A stretch of 64,000 nt of DNA from Apostichopus japonicus (lineage: Eukaryota > Echinodermata > Holothuroidea > Aspidochirotida > Stichopodidae). The DNA lies in NCBI RefSeq assembly GCF_037975245.1, contig NC_092570.1, positions 14,895,501-14,959,500 on the forward strand. The letters are read 5' to 3'. The notes under the pieces are model-generated. The model did not search any database and was not told the DNA's origin. It saw nothing but the letters and a program-made list of their open reading frames with translations. Position 1 is the first letter of the stretch. Each line of letters opens with the position of its first letter. This document shows positions 46,390 to 59,449 of this stretch, piece by piece. The position numbers were made by a program, and so were the translations under genes.

Positions 46390-49300
46390 CCTAAATCGAT
46401 ACAAAACGAGTGCAAGTTATCTTCGGTGGGAAGAGTGAAATATTTCAATCTCTAATAACAACGTTAACTTTTTCGACCAACGGCACGATTTGATATATAT
46501 AGTTGATGCATTTGCTACGCTCTCGAGTGATCGTTGCATTTCTGTACGACGGAGACTGTAAAAACGGAACTCACCTTGAATACATGGAAGGCCTCAAACT
46601 GGATGTTACGACTTTTATCTCGGAGTAACGTCATCATGAGTTTCAAGTTCTCAGGATTGCTGATGTATCTCGTCATCGTAGAAAAGTTGTGCCTATCGAG
46701 AAGAAGTTCACCTAGAAGCTACGAAACGCAAGAGGAATAGAAACGTTAAAGCAGGCGCATCTGAGTAATTTATTATTTTTCATTATTGTGACTATGATAA
46801 TATTATGATCATGCGTTGCCACAGACTGTCGGCTTCAGAACTTGCAAATGAATACAAAGGTGTAAACTCTCTGTCATTACCTTGCAGGTCGCGGTCATGC
46901 CTGTAGCATCTTCAACGTTAATCTTGTAACGTCTATGGGCTTAGCGATCGATATTTAGCACTTCTATTCAATGTTCTTATTTGCTGTAACAATGGTACCA
47001 GATTAGATTACAGCTTGACGGTAGAGAGAACTAAATAAACAAGGTGTAAGACTCCACCAAGCGTTGACTTCAATTGCTTTTTTTGCATTTACAGCATCTT
47101 GTGAATACGCTTTGTAATATCAACCTAATACTGAACTATCACCAATTCTAAATTAGTATTATCATTACCCCTAACAGCTTCGGTAATGTCAATCCTAATC
47201 TGAACCTCTTGAGTCAAGCATTCCCTCTCCTCTCCGTTGTCTTGTAGCCTTGAGGTGGTGGCCTAAAAAGGTTGTCGATTGCTGAACTAAAGCATTTATA
47301 CATTATCTGCGTCATCAATTACTCAAAGTAGTTGTTAAATATTCTCAAATAAAAATAGTTGTTCTTTGGAGAAGGTCAGAAAGAAACCGACATCCACTCT
47401 CCATATTCGATTTTCTCATCTAACTTACCTTTAACGACTGTCTCCGTGTCACGTAGTTGGTAGAGTTAAGAAGACCTTCGTAGTTTTTGAACACTTCGTC
47501 GTAATTCTTCTCTAAAAATTCAGCGCACATTATCTTGTGTCTCGTGAGCAGCTCCTGCGGACGAGAACAGAGTGGAACGTTGACAATGCCGACAAAATAA
47601 ATGTAAGCAAGTCCCAAAGGGGAGACCTTAAATCGTTTTGGTCACCAGTTACTATACAAATCTCCATATCACCAGCCTGGAGGGCAGTCATTTTTATGAC
47701 GTTAAGCAGCCACACATGCATCTGTGCAACAACACTTCAATTTGGGTAGGCATCCTATTGACATTTTATGCTAATTTTGGATTATTTGTTACTCTGGACA
47801 GAAAACTGCGATGTTTAATGACGTTCCCTTTCGCGAGATGCATCAACCAATTGTAAGTGTGTCTCGAGCCGTTGGTAGTTGCATCAACCAATCGTAAGAG
47901 TGTCTCGAGCCGTTGGTAGTTGCATCAACCAATCATAAGAGTGTCTCGAGCTGTAGGTAGTTGCAACAACCATCGTAAGAGTGTCTCGAACTGTTGGTAG
48001 TTGCATCTACCATCATTAATAGTATCAGGAGATATTCTGATGATCGGTCGGCACAAACAAGAGCCAATGAGACCGACGATCTCATGCAGGACAACCTGTT
48101 TTAACTTTTGAGATTTCTGAGCGATCCTAACACATTGAACAGCTTCAGGAAGTTTTTACCTTTCTTTACTCTTCCCAAAGTTTTAGAAGGTTAAACAAGT
48201 CGTGAACCTTGGTACACAAACCTTCATCTCTGTGACTTTGCCGAGAGAAAAAGGAGAGAGGACATTGTAATTTGTGAGTTACCTTAACCTCTGAATAATC
48301 AAGTTGTAACAGTGCAGTGCAAACTGTGTACAACTATTATATGTTATGTCTCTTTCATGGATAAATGATATTTAATTTACCAAGAAAACAACGACACCTT
48401 CCGCTAAGCTGTTGCTAAGATGATTGCAAAAAGCCAAAGACCTCTAAATGTTCATGTCTTACATTTCAGCCTCTGAAGGTGATCCTGCTAGGATCGGAAC
48501 ATCACGCCCTCTTACTTTTTACGTATTCATGTCTTTGTAAGACAACAGAGGTTTTGAATGGGAACGCCACTGGAGAATTTTTTTTTCTCGATCTGGCACA
48601 AACCAGGACAGATCTTACACACCCCAGATAACATCCGGCACAGTTTGTCTGTAATTTCTGATGCGTAAGAAAAATTTGTGCTTTCCTATAAAACCACAGT
48701 AAAGAGACAGATGGAGAGAGAGAGAGTAAAATACAGGTAAAGAAGTCGGCTTAATTAATCGTCAGATCGTTAAATTTTGCAACTTTAAATATACAGGACT
48801 TCCATTCATGGTGGAATCTTCTTCTCCTCTCATGGAAACATGGAAATTCAATAGCTTTTTCTTACCTTAAAAGTAGAAAAGGCGTCCGAAGCGATATCAA
48901 AAGTCGACATTTCGACATATTTGAAGAATCTGTAGAAGTGTTCGGAGTGTAGAACGACCTTAGCTAGCGGTTCGTGTCTGATGCTCTCTCTCAACATCAG
49001 ACCGCAGTTCAGGGCGATATCAAAGTCATCGTACCTGCGAATTATCGAATAAAAAAAAAAATGAAATCTTTTAAATTGAAGAAAAGAACGAAAGACAGAA
49101 AAAATAATCTCTGACCAGAAAGCAGATTGGATTCCCTTTTGCACTTTTTATTCTTCAAGTAAAAACTGTACAAGGAATTTGTGCATGATGAGGTGTATCC
49201 ACATAACTAAGTATGGAGTTCATTCAAGCTTTCCGTTTTGAATTTATTGCATTTTATATAGACTTTGACCTCTGCTGTCCTAAAGTGAACCTTTGAACTC

Positions 49301-52300
49301 TACAGAAAACAACATCATCTCCTGCACTGAATATGAAGGTGCATCCACGTTATGTAAGCAGAAGGTTCTTCACGGTGTATTTTGTTCTTTGAGTTTTCAC
49401 GTTTAAAGGATTAGTTCAGGTGTCATACATGGTTATCTTATATGAAAGAAGACAGTAAAAGAAACAAAATGATGAAGAAACTGTTCAAATATCTTATTCC
49501 GTTATGGAGATATTCAAGTTTAAAGTTCTATCTGATTGTGTAGAAACTGCTGAAATCAGACTACAATAGCTGTGATGTCACATCCTCACATTTCTGAAAA
49601 GTCTTTGTTATTTTATTAAAAATGTTTTGTGAGATTTTATGACTTACAACCAAAAGATACGTCATGTGGATCTCATATTTGTCAAGGGAAGTATCAGAGA
49701 TTTAACATCTGAAGAATTTTTGATTATATATTTTTTTAGATTTGTGAAAAAAATGTAATTAATTTTTATTGAAATATATTCGCACATGTTAAGAAAGTGA
49801 GGATGTGACATCACACCCTCACAGTTAGTAATTTTGATATCTTCAAAGCGTAATATCTCCTAAACAGAGCATGCTATCATGGTAGTTTCTTCACTGTTCT
49901 GTTTGCCTTTTTGAGCTCTTTCATACAAGATAGACATGTCAGACACCTGAACCAATCCTTTAACAAGCCAAGGAATCACATATTTACTGTACACACACAC
50001 CATCATCATGATCACATAGATTCCTTTTGTCCTGTCCTGGGCAACGAATGACAACACACCAAGAAGGAAAGTTAGCACACACACGCACACACATGTTTGT
50101 GTTTCATTCAGACCGAGGACCCCATTGTATTTTCCATTGTTCAAATCCACGTACCCTAACTTTAACAATACCCCATACAATAGAATTCTTCCGAGGACGT
50201 GGTGATTCTTTATAAATCACAACCGAGGACCTGAAATTCTTTTGTTCAAGTCCTCGGTCAGATAGCAAAACAAACGCACACACACAAAAGAATGATATTT
50301 TACTGAGAAGAAGAGGAGAGGAATTCATAACCTTGTGAGGGGGACAAAATGGGAGACTAGTAATCTGCATTCCTATCGTCTTACATCAACAAAGACACCG
50401 TGCCTCAGTTCACCTCTTTAAAGCAGACCCCTGCACACAAACTTGTTTGAAGAAATTTTTCTAATGATGCTTGTCTAATACCAAGTTTGAGCTGGCCAAG
50501 CAGCTCTGCCACCAACTACCCCCTTTAATAATCGTTATTAATAAATGAGAATAGCGTAACATTCGTTATTCACTGTGAACTATAAAAGGGTAACGAAGCA
50601 GAAAAATCCAAGGTTAACGGTTAAAACTATTTGCTTGACGTCGCTCAGACAATATCGGTTTTCTTTTAAGACTGTCCAAAACGGGATCTAAGATCACCAA
50701 ACGACGACGACCCTGAAAGATTGTGCCCTGCATTCGATATATTTCATGTGGTTAGGCAGCACCTCCCTATAATGCATTTATATAACCAGAAAGCCAGCTG
50801 GCTTGGTGATTCCTTGCCATATAATTTCAAACAAAATTATCTGACCAGTGACCAATGTAGAACAAGTGAGTTAAATTTTATCCAAGAATTAAGTGACAAC
50901 CAGAAGAAGATCAGAGATTTCCAGCTCTTGCTTGTAGTACTCCCCTTATGAGGGCCATCAACCGTTTCACTGGTAAAGGATTTTACAGTAAAGAATGTTT
51001 ATTTCCAAAATGTTTCAAAATCCAGAAAGAACAGTCTTCCTATGTGAAAATATAGACACATAGATGTATGAATAAAATCAGCTCTCCCGCCTTTCCAAAC
51101 ATTCCTTTAGATAATTGCAAGAAGTTCCCCTGCATGACATTGCTTATAATACACTGTGAAATATTTTCACAACTTAGCCAAAGCACAAAAGTCATGAAGT
51201 ATAAATCATAGAGAAAATGGCTAATTTTTTACCTCTGGTGACCTAGTACGACCTTTGATCCCAGACAAAACCATATAGAAGCTGAGAACTCAATATGGTG
51301 CATTTAGAAAAAAGTTTGAAGTCCATCCACCTTTAAAGTATTGAGTTATTGTTTTTACAAGCCAGGGCATCACATACACACACACATGTTTATATTACAT
51401 TCCAACCGAGGACCCCATTGTATTTTCCGTTGTTCAAATCCACGTATCCTAACCTTAACAATACCCCATACAATAGAATTCTTCCGATTCTTTAGAAATC
51501 ACAACTGAGGACCTGGAATTCTTTTGTTCAAGTCCTCGGTCAGAGAGAAAAACAAACGCACACATACACACGGCATAATGACCACAAGGAATCAAAAAAT
51601 GTATTAAGCTATGAACATTGCCTCAAAACATTCCAAAGATACAACAATTCGTTTTAAACTATTTCTAACAGCAAAAACTTTCGAGTGCATCTGCAAATGC
51701 ATGCCATGAGAAAGTAAAATGTGTCTTTTACTGGCAGAATAGTTTTATCCCTGTAAGGTTAATGACCTTTTTTTCTCATCCTCTTATCACAGATATATAC
51801 TCTCACTGAATTGAGGAAGACACTCACCCTTCAACCAGTAAGATAAGAGTCTCTGGTCTATTTGTTATGTGTTCCACAGTAGGATATCTGATGCCAATTA
51901 CTCTCCGCATTAAGTTGTTATAGATTTGAGCCACATCTTTCTTGGCCTGCCAGAGCAAATGGAAAAGATATATCTAAATATATATATATATATATCCTAG
52001 TATTAAAGGATTTCAATTGGTACGTATGAGAAGTGTCAATTAACAATTACAAGCTGAAAATAGTGGTCGTTTTATTTCAAAAACCATTTTTTGGTCGGGA
52101 GGGGGGTAGGTATGTTTGTCCCTTTGCAATAGGGGGGAGGGTAAGGTCTTCAAGACATGGCTCCTTTGGGGCATAATTGTAACTTTTTCAAGCAATCGTG
52201 TGCATTGAGAAAAGATTAAAATATTTTCCCATGTGATATAACCTCATTACCGTGCAGCTTGTTAACATGATGATACTGTACCTTCCTTCAATCAGAGCTT

Positions 52301-53802
52301 CCACAAGAATAATATCTTTGTGAACAGTTATTTTACGGTGCAAGGTTTTACTACCTGTACGTTCATTAAAGTGTCAACTCGACACAATTTTGTGAGCGCT
52401 GAAGAAATTGCCATTGGTCAGAAGGAGCAGTGCACTGTCAAACATGGTGGTAACCTGCATATTTTATCATTTTTAGAAGACCCGCCCCCCACCCTAAAAC
52501 ATGTAGTGTCTGTGCAGTAGCCTGTGGCCATTATATTAGTAAGACTTTCCATCACAATGGAGCTTTTTATGTTTAACCACTCCAAATGAAATGAATTTGG
52601 TGAACATGAGAAAACAAAAAAAAAAACGATATCTACTGTACATGTGGTTACAAGTAAATACAGAAGTTTGTCTGTGTGAAGTGTGGGAAGCTAATTCATA
52701 ATAGTTACTGTAACTCTATTACATGAAAGCAAAAGTGACGTTTGGGTATCTGCCTTCTTATAATACTGTCCAAACTAATCACATCTGTGATACTTAAAAA
52801 AAAAGAAATAAAAAAAAAGAAGCGGACTTCAACTATTAAGTGATATAGGTCTCTGAAAAAATGCAACAACAGCTTCCTAGCATAAACGTTTCGTGTCGAA
52901 AACGTGAGGGGGCCCTTTAAGGGCCTTTACATGTTAAGATTTTTGTGTGCAAAATATACTGTATTATAACAGGGCCCTTTTAAGGGCCTTTAAATGTTAA
53001 CAGTTGTGTTATGCAAAATATAATAGTACGATTAAAGGGCCCTTAAATATATACTGCGCGATGATCTACGGCTATTCCGTAGTTCGAGAATGTAAAAGGA
53101 AAAGTTACCGCCAGTTTTGCAATTCAACGACATAAGAGTACTCCATTTTCAATGAATGATCAAAGATTTTAATACCTCAAAGTCCACTTTCTTGAGATTG
53201 CTGACCATAAAAAAGATCGTGTCAGTTTCGTAGATTTCCAGTGCTAGCTTTGTGACGTTGTCCACCTGCGGCTCCTGATCCCCTGACCCGTATAAGACGT
53301 TCTTGATTCCGGCCAAGCACTTGGAGACCTCCTCCATTCTCTGCGGACGGTAAAAAAAGAGACCCAAAAACTCTGACAGGTTGGCACCGACATATATACT
53401 GTACGCACAGTAGGCCCTACTGTACAGTGGTTCCATTATGTCTGTGTACGATTTGCGAGTGGAATTCAAAGGGCTCACGTTATTTTATGAGTGGGTTTTC
53501 TTCTTTTTCCCCGATTGTGCCTGAAAGGTATTCTTATTTATAGCTTATCGACACGGTTCAGAAGAAAAGGAAAAGGAGAAGAAAAGATATATTGTGGAAA
53601 GGGAGGTCTAGTGAAAGTATGAAATAAATGGCGACGGGGTCAACGAACTAGTCTGATCGGAACAAGATTATAATGTCTCCCTCTATTTACTAACCTTCTC
53701 TTTCTTTTTGATGTCTGTCCCTGCTGCTTCTATATTTTGAATCCCCTCCGTCAAGGACTTCACCCATTCTGAAGATCCTTTGGACTTCCCAAAGAGAGGC
53801 AT
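46108..53802 (-). CDS. CAB39: CAB39 (MO25), calcium-binding protein 39
   Basis: Seven coding exons in transcription order: 53802-53695, 53340-53176, 51946-51828, 49034-48866, 47554-47429, 46718-46575, 46281-46108. All splice sites are GT-AG and the join gives 334 residues, almost the usual ~341. Diagnostic stretches are [109 protein letters not shown] and [16 protein letters not shown]25 is an armadillo-like helical scaffold that stabilises the LKB1-STRAD complex and activates germinal-centre kinases in the cytoplasm. No domain is missing. Introns 2 to 4 are long and intron 3 carries repeat elements. A non-coding first exon upstream is likely but not identified. Confidence 0.95.
46320..46386. 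repeat. (TA)n microsatellite in CAB39 last intron
   Basis: TA dinucleotide runs begin about 40 bp from the last-exon acceptor. Confidence 0.85.
47835..48010. repeat. ~41-bp tandem repeat, four units
   Basis: Unit 'gcatcaaccaatcgtaagag' plus 'tgtctcgagccgttggtagtt', in CAB39 intron 4. The last copies are shortened. Confidence 0.8.
49403..49963. mobile_element. ~560-bp inverted-repeat element in CAB39 intron 3
   Basis: The left end TTAAAGGATTAGTTCAGGTG continues to 'tatgaaagaagac'. The right end is its near complement ('gagctctttcatac ... CACCTGAACCAATCCTTTAA'), giving arms of about 50 bp. An inner pair of inverted motifs (gatgtcacatcctcac / gaggatgtgacatcac) lies symmetrically. TTAA sits at both edges, compatible with a piggyBac-like target, but the superfamily is not proven. 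Confidence 0.6.
50111..50259. repeat. Short element with GACCGAGGAC ends, copy 1
   Basis: It begins GACCGAGGAC and ends GTCCTCGGTC. The body 'cccattgtattttccattgt' onward matches 51404-51541 closely. CA-rich microsatellite sequence lies on both sides of both copies. Confidence 0.65.
51404..51541. repeat. Short element with GACCGAGGAC ends, copy 2
   Basis: It is nearly identical to 50111-50259, with a 9-11 bp deletion around 'cgaggacgtgg'. Both copies are in the same CAB39 intron and orientation, so a local duplication is possible. Confidence 0.65.
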
Positions 53803-53854
53803 CCTCGCGATGAAATGGTTTCCTTTTCGGATTTACAAAAGCTGACTCAAAGTA

Positions 53855-53990
53855 GGGTGTATGGTCTCCTCTCTCAATCGTGCCCTTTATGGCACGCTCT
53901 CTGCCCCAGAGTAGAGGCAAGTATGGTCTTTATGGCACGCTCTCTGCACCCTCTATGCCCCAGGGTAGAGGCAAGTATGGTCAAAAGGGG
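53855..53990. repeat. Imperfect tandem repeat just upstream of CAB39 start exon
   Basis: 'tatggcacgctctctgcccc' with 'agagtagaggcaagtatggtc' occurs about two and a half times. It begins roughly 50 bp upstream of the CAB39 initiator codon. Confidence 0.6.
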
Positions 53991-56330
53991 GTTGCGAGGG
54001 GGACGGAACCACAGTGAAGATGAACTTGTTGTTTTTTGCTGTTACAGGAGTAGCTTTGCCATCCTCAGTTTGCTGTGACACGAAAGAACAAACAGAAATC
54101 ATATACAGTTATGAAGTTAAAAATCGTATTCTACTTCACAAAGTTACAGAGTGTACGAGTTTACGAGCCAAGGTGCCACACATACGTGTACAAGCATGTA
54201 TACAGACACGCACTCCGTCACAAAGATTTATGTTGCACTTTCGGAATGGAATCGAAATTGATATATATATATACTGTACTCAACAGAAAGTACACAGTTG
54301 ATCATTTCCTCCAGATTGTTTCCTACTGTACACTGGCGCTTTCAATTTCTTCCTTAGCTTATTATGATCACTCTTTTCGTTATTACAACGGTTTGTTTTG
54401 CAAAAGCGGAAAAAGCGCTTTGCAAATGGTGAATCTAAAATGTATTATACTGAAGCTGTTTGACATGACCTACAGTAAATGGTAGCATTGGTTTCAGTTT
54501 CAATTGCAGTGGCAATAAAACATCACAGATACTGTACATACGTTTCCACCCCCCCACCCCCCCCCCCCGGAATAAATATATATTAGAATATCTTCTTAAC
54601 AGAGCGGGATATAAACCTTAGTTACAGTATTTGGGGGATGTGATTCATCACAATGTTCTCTGTCATTTTAAGATGATGGTTAAATTCTGTGTCTCCTTCA
54701 ATACCCATTATGGAGCATACTGTATATTAAACCTACAGTAGTACCTTCAGGTGCGATAGCACTCTGTATTCATATACAAAGCCGTACAATTATGCCCTTT
54801 ACATTTGGTTATATTCTTTACATATATACCTACTGTATTTAACCTTAAAGTTTTTAGCCCTAGGGGTGAACTTTAAAGTATGTAGTTCAGACTATAATAA
54901 TATTAGTGATTTATAACATGCGCATATCCAACCTGGAAGGGTGCTCAAAGCGCGGGAGAGGAAGAGAGAAAAACAGCAAAAGAAACAAATGAACAAAAGA
55001 ATTATTGGTTAACAGAATGAATGCATGTTACTGCAGCGAAGACTATATCTCCATGACAACTCAAAAGGGAACCTTTGAGGCTCCCTGCATAAGACAGCAG
55101 TGACTGTATGGATTTCTGAACACACAGACAGACAGTAGTACTACAGTATGTTTTCATGCATAGAGCTGAGATTTACTGTACCTTCAATACTGTAATTTAC
55201 ACAGTTCCATTAAATCCCGATACTTCAAAATTATGTGTTACTGTACTGTTCTGTACTAAACTAAATGAAGTACACAGCACAGTGTGGAATTAAAAGTGCT
55301 TGCGAGCAAACTTAATTTGCATGACCGAAATTACACAACACTACTCCTTAAAACCTACGGTAAGTACTGTAGAAGACTATGTGTGTGTGCTGTTTGCTGC
55401 TTCACAGATTCAGATTGTCCACATGCCTTCCATTCAATTGAGTTGTTTGAATTAGATTAAGGAAACCTCTAAATTGGGGTCACAGACAATTTAGTCATCG
55501 CCTTATTCAGACGATAAATTTGCCGTCTATTAGGTCGACACACACAGGCGTGTAAGTCTGTGTGTGTGTACGGTACATACAGTGTTGAGTAAAATAGCAA
55601 TAACGTAAGTGTACTGTCATTGCACTAGTGTAGTGCAGTGGTGCAGATTTCTTTTACTATTAATTATGCAAATCAAATGCAAGTTAAGTGTTCGGTGGCA
55701 TGCGTAGCTGGGTTTATTATGATGTAAGTAATCGTGTGTTTCTTTATTACCTTCGATATTCTATTTTGCTGGTATATAAAGCAAGGAGCCATTATGTCCA
55801 TGGTGTTTTCCTTCTAAATAAGGTTTGGAGTTTTATAGATCTCTTTGTACTTACTTTTCTTTTGTGGCCACCACCGCACTTTGCCACTTCCCTTATGTTT
55901 TATCCCATTCAACAAATAAGGAAGTAGGTGCTAAAGTCTATGGCAACTTCGGAGGTGTTTGTCTTTGGTGGATATACAGGTATATATATATACACATATA
56001 TATATATATATATAAATGAAAATCGTTACGATTTTCATTTATATATATTCATTTGCCTTTGCCGTTTACCTCCATTTCATTAACATGCCAAACCTCCCAA
56101 GTTGCCATGTATTGTTATTGAATGTATTGTTATTTTACTGACATACAGCTGCACATGGCAAATAGTTCTGTGTACATAATGTACAGTACTGTACTTAGTT
56201 AACAGCCCTGGAATAATTTAGGGTTCAATTTATATGTAGCAGTATTACAGGCTCTGATTTTTTTTCTCTTATAGAGTAAATATTATGGTTTATGTGTGCA
56301 CAATCTGCTGTACATCATTGCACTTGCATC
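53991..56330. other. CAB39 upstream region, no gene supported
   Basis: It is unusually rich in TACTGTA/TACAGTA motifs. It contains a poly-C run at 54549-54569 and TA-rich DNA at 55980-56050 with the inverted repeat 'aaatgaaaatcgt / acgattttcattt'. It would be expected to hold the CAB39 promoter, but no element is distinct. Confidence 0.4.
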
Positions 56331-56495
56331 TATAGCACTGTGTCTGTGTTCACTTTGCACAGCACTGTGACCACTTTGCACAGCACTGTGCCTGCTTTGC
56401 ACAGCACTATGTCCACTTTGTACAGCACTAGTCTGCTTTGCACAGCAACATGTCCTCTTTGCACAGCACTATGTCCACTTTGCATAGCGATAAAT
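56330..56495. repeat. ~24-bp tandem repeat
   Basis: 'cactttgcacagcactatgtc' variants are repeated about seven times. Confidence 0.75.
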
Positions 56496-56529
56496 TATCC
56501 CCTGTAAATACCTGTACTCTGTTGTACAT

Positions 56530-56667
56530 ATGAACAATGTGACAGTTAGGGTGCCGGGTGGTGACTGGTATGAAATCAAAATGGAGGACATGTTGATCAC
56601 TCTAGGAGATACAAGACTACATAAACTGCTAGTAATGAATGAGAATGCTGAGGTTGTGAGGAGACAG
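56530..56667 (+). CDS. Unrecognised exon-like open frame
   Basis: From ATG 56530 the frame reads MNNVTVRVPGGDWYEIKMED, then LITLGDTRLHKLLVMNENAE and VVRRQ, and meets a strong donor CAG|gtaagc exactly in phase 0 after 46 codons. Codon use and amino-acid mix look like real soluble protein. No partner exon was found downstream, where the DNA is satellite and LINE sequence. It may be an isolated first exon, an exon of a gene extending beyond the window, or a transposon relic. Confidence 0.35.
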
Positions 56668-57459
56668 GTAAGCATGGAGCGAAGTGAATCAATGTTTCAA
56701 AGCTTGTGGGGAAACCCTGTATGTCAGGCTGGTTGCATACTATAGGTAATGTGGTAGAGCAATTTATTTCTAAAAACCCACTACAGTATATAAATGGTTA
56801 GTTGGTTTATTACTTTTATCACCTACAGTAATACTGCACATTGTGGACATCAAAGATTGATTCATATTCAGTACTGATATCGATATATATCTAATGGTTT
56901 TGATTCATTTTCAATTTTATTTCTTGTGTTAATTTCCTAACTGCAATATTAGAAAACCATCAATCAAATCGATTCTTCTAGGTTTTTCAGTAGAGTCGAA
57001 ATCAGACGGTTGCCTTTGGGAATAGCCGTTCGAAAGATCAACGCTTGACACCAAAAGACAAATCCAACCTAAAGAGAATGGAAAGTGCTTCCTTAGCAGT
57101 CACAGCACTTAGCACTGCTAGTGTACTGTACATACAATACACAATATACAGACTACAGTATAGATCAGATCCCTTCACTATAATTACTGTAATATAGTTA
57201 CTTATTGCAGCAGCCTACTCGTGTGTACTTTTTGGGGCAGTTTGTTATGTACAGCATATGTTACCACAGCAAATCCTTTGATCATAATCTGTACTTGACT
57301 GGCTCTCAATGGAACCAAGTTAACCTTCCATGGCAGTGATTACATCAATATTTAAAATAGAGGTTAGACAATATACAGTATGTGTGTATATACTGATATT
57401 TACTGTAGGTAAAACCATATTTATACAATGGGCCCATTCTGAGTGCACCTGATGACAAT

Positions 57460-58685
57460 ACAGTACAATACAGTACAGTCAGTACTACACAGTAAGAAGC
57501 AGAACTGAAAGTTACTGTGCATGAAGTCCTTAAATGTATTCACATTATTTGTACTGTATGTATACAGTGTAGAGTACTAACTTGCTGTAAAACAGTGCAA
57601 TGCTATGAATGTAAAGTAAAAGTACAGTACAGTGTACTACATAGTAAGAAGCAGTTTTAAGTGGTGAACGATACATGAAGTCCTTAATGTATTCACATTA
57701 TGTGTATTGCATGTACACAGTGTAGAGTACTGACTTGCTGTAAAACAGTGCAGTACTATGCATGTAAAGTAATAGTACAGTACAGTACTACATAGTGAGA
57801 AGCAGTTTTAAGTTACTGTACATGAAGTCCTTAATGTATGCACATTATGTGTACTGTATGTACAGAGTGTAGAGTACTAACTTGCTGTAAACAGTGCGAT
57901 ACTATGCATGTAAAGTAAAAGTACAGTACAATACTACATAGTAAGAAGCAGTTTTAAGTTACTTTGTATGAAGTCCTTAATGTATTCACATTATGTGTAC
58001 TGTATGTACAGAGTGTAGAGTACTGACTTGTTGTAAAACAGTGCGATACTATACATTTACAGTACTGTACAGTACTACATAGTAAGAAGCAGTTTTAAGT
58101 TACTGTACATGAAGTCCTTAATGTATTCACATTGTGTACTGTATGTACACAGTGTAGAGTACTGACTGGCTGTAAAACAGTGCAGTACTATACATGTACA
58201 GTAAAAGTAATGTACTACATAGTAAGAAGCAGTTTTAAGTTACTGTACGTAAAGTCTTAATGTATTCACATTATGTGCATTGTATACATGCACACAGTGT
58301 AGAGTACTGACTGGCTGTAAAACAGTGCGATACTATGCATGTAAAGTAAAAAATACAGTACAGTACTACATAGTAAGAAGCAGTTTTAAGTTATTGTACA
58401 TGAAGTCCTTAAATGTATTCACATTGTGTGAATTGTATATACACAGTGAACAGTAATGACTTGCTGTAAACAGTGCAGTACTATGCATGTAAAGTATTAG
58501 TACAATACAATAAGAACTAAGAAGCAGTATTAAGTTGTAAACTGTACATAAAGTCCTTAATGTATTCACATTATGTGTACTGTATGTACACAGTGTAGAG
58601 TACTGACTTGCTGTAAAACAGTGCAGTACTATGCATATACAGTACTGTACAGTACTACACAATAAGAAGCAGTTTTAAGTTACAG
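57460..58685. repeat. ~145-bp satellite, about eight to nine units
   Basis: Units contain agtaagaagcagttttaagt at about 57490, 57640, 57795, 57938, 58080, 58220, 58370, 58515 and 58660. They are rich in the palindromic word gtac (tacagtac, ctgtactg). Confidence 0.85.
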
Positions 58686-58689
58686 TCAC

Positions 58690-59440
58690 AAACCATTCAC
58701 CATCCCCTCACACAAGAAATCCTGGGGGAAAACCTAGCCTTCTGATAGTCAAAATGAACAAATACCAATATACATAATTCAACATCAACCTAGTAATAAA
58801 ATTTTCCAAATTCTGTGTACCAGAAATGTTTGTCTCTCATGAAATACTATGTTTCCTGTGTAAAGACAGTCTGCTATATTTGCACTTGTTTAGCAATCTG
58901 ACCATTTTGCAATGCCATACCAGATAAAATATTCCCTGACATGCTCGAGTTTTACTGCCCAAATGTAAGATCTGCACAAATACGGTCAGTATGGTACTCT
59001 TATATGTATTCTCAATTACTGATAACCCACCGTTGAATCATTTAATGAAAGTAACCATGATCATTTTTCCGCCCGAACATTCAATTATTAATTAGTCCAT
59101 AATTTGCATAAATAACTGGTCGTATATGCCAGGAAAATAAATCATATGTGCTGAACCTTTTTGTTTGTCGATGTTTTCAATCTGCAATACAGTTAAATGT
59201 GTAAATGTGACTGGGTTTGAATTACATATTAGAATGATCGATAATCTTTAGATATCCCATCACTGTACAGGCCATGTACTACACCCATCATAGGTTAAAT
59301 TTGCTATTTGTTACAAAAGATGGCTGCTCTCTCAACTACCATGGCACATGGCAAAACAAGTCCTCAGAATTCAAAATAAATAGATAAATAAAACTAAAAT
59401 GCAAAAATGCATTGTGGTTGCAATGATGTAATATGAGCAG
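58690..59440. other. No recognisable gene
   Basis: The stretch is unique AT-rich DNA between two tandem arrays. No splice-flanked frame was found. Confidence 0.4.
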
Positions 59441-59449
59441 TTTTCTTCA

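Noticed and set aside
54014-54485. Plus-strand frames with a signal-peptide-like start (MNLLFFAVTG)
   Set aside because: They lie in the CAB39 upstream region, have no homology and run into a TA microsatellite. Likely chance.
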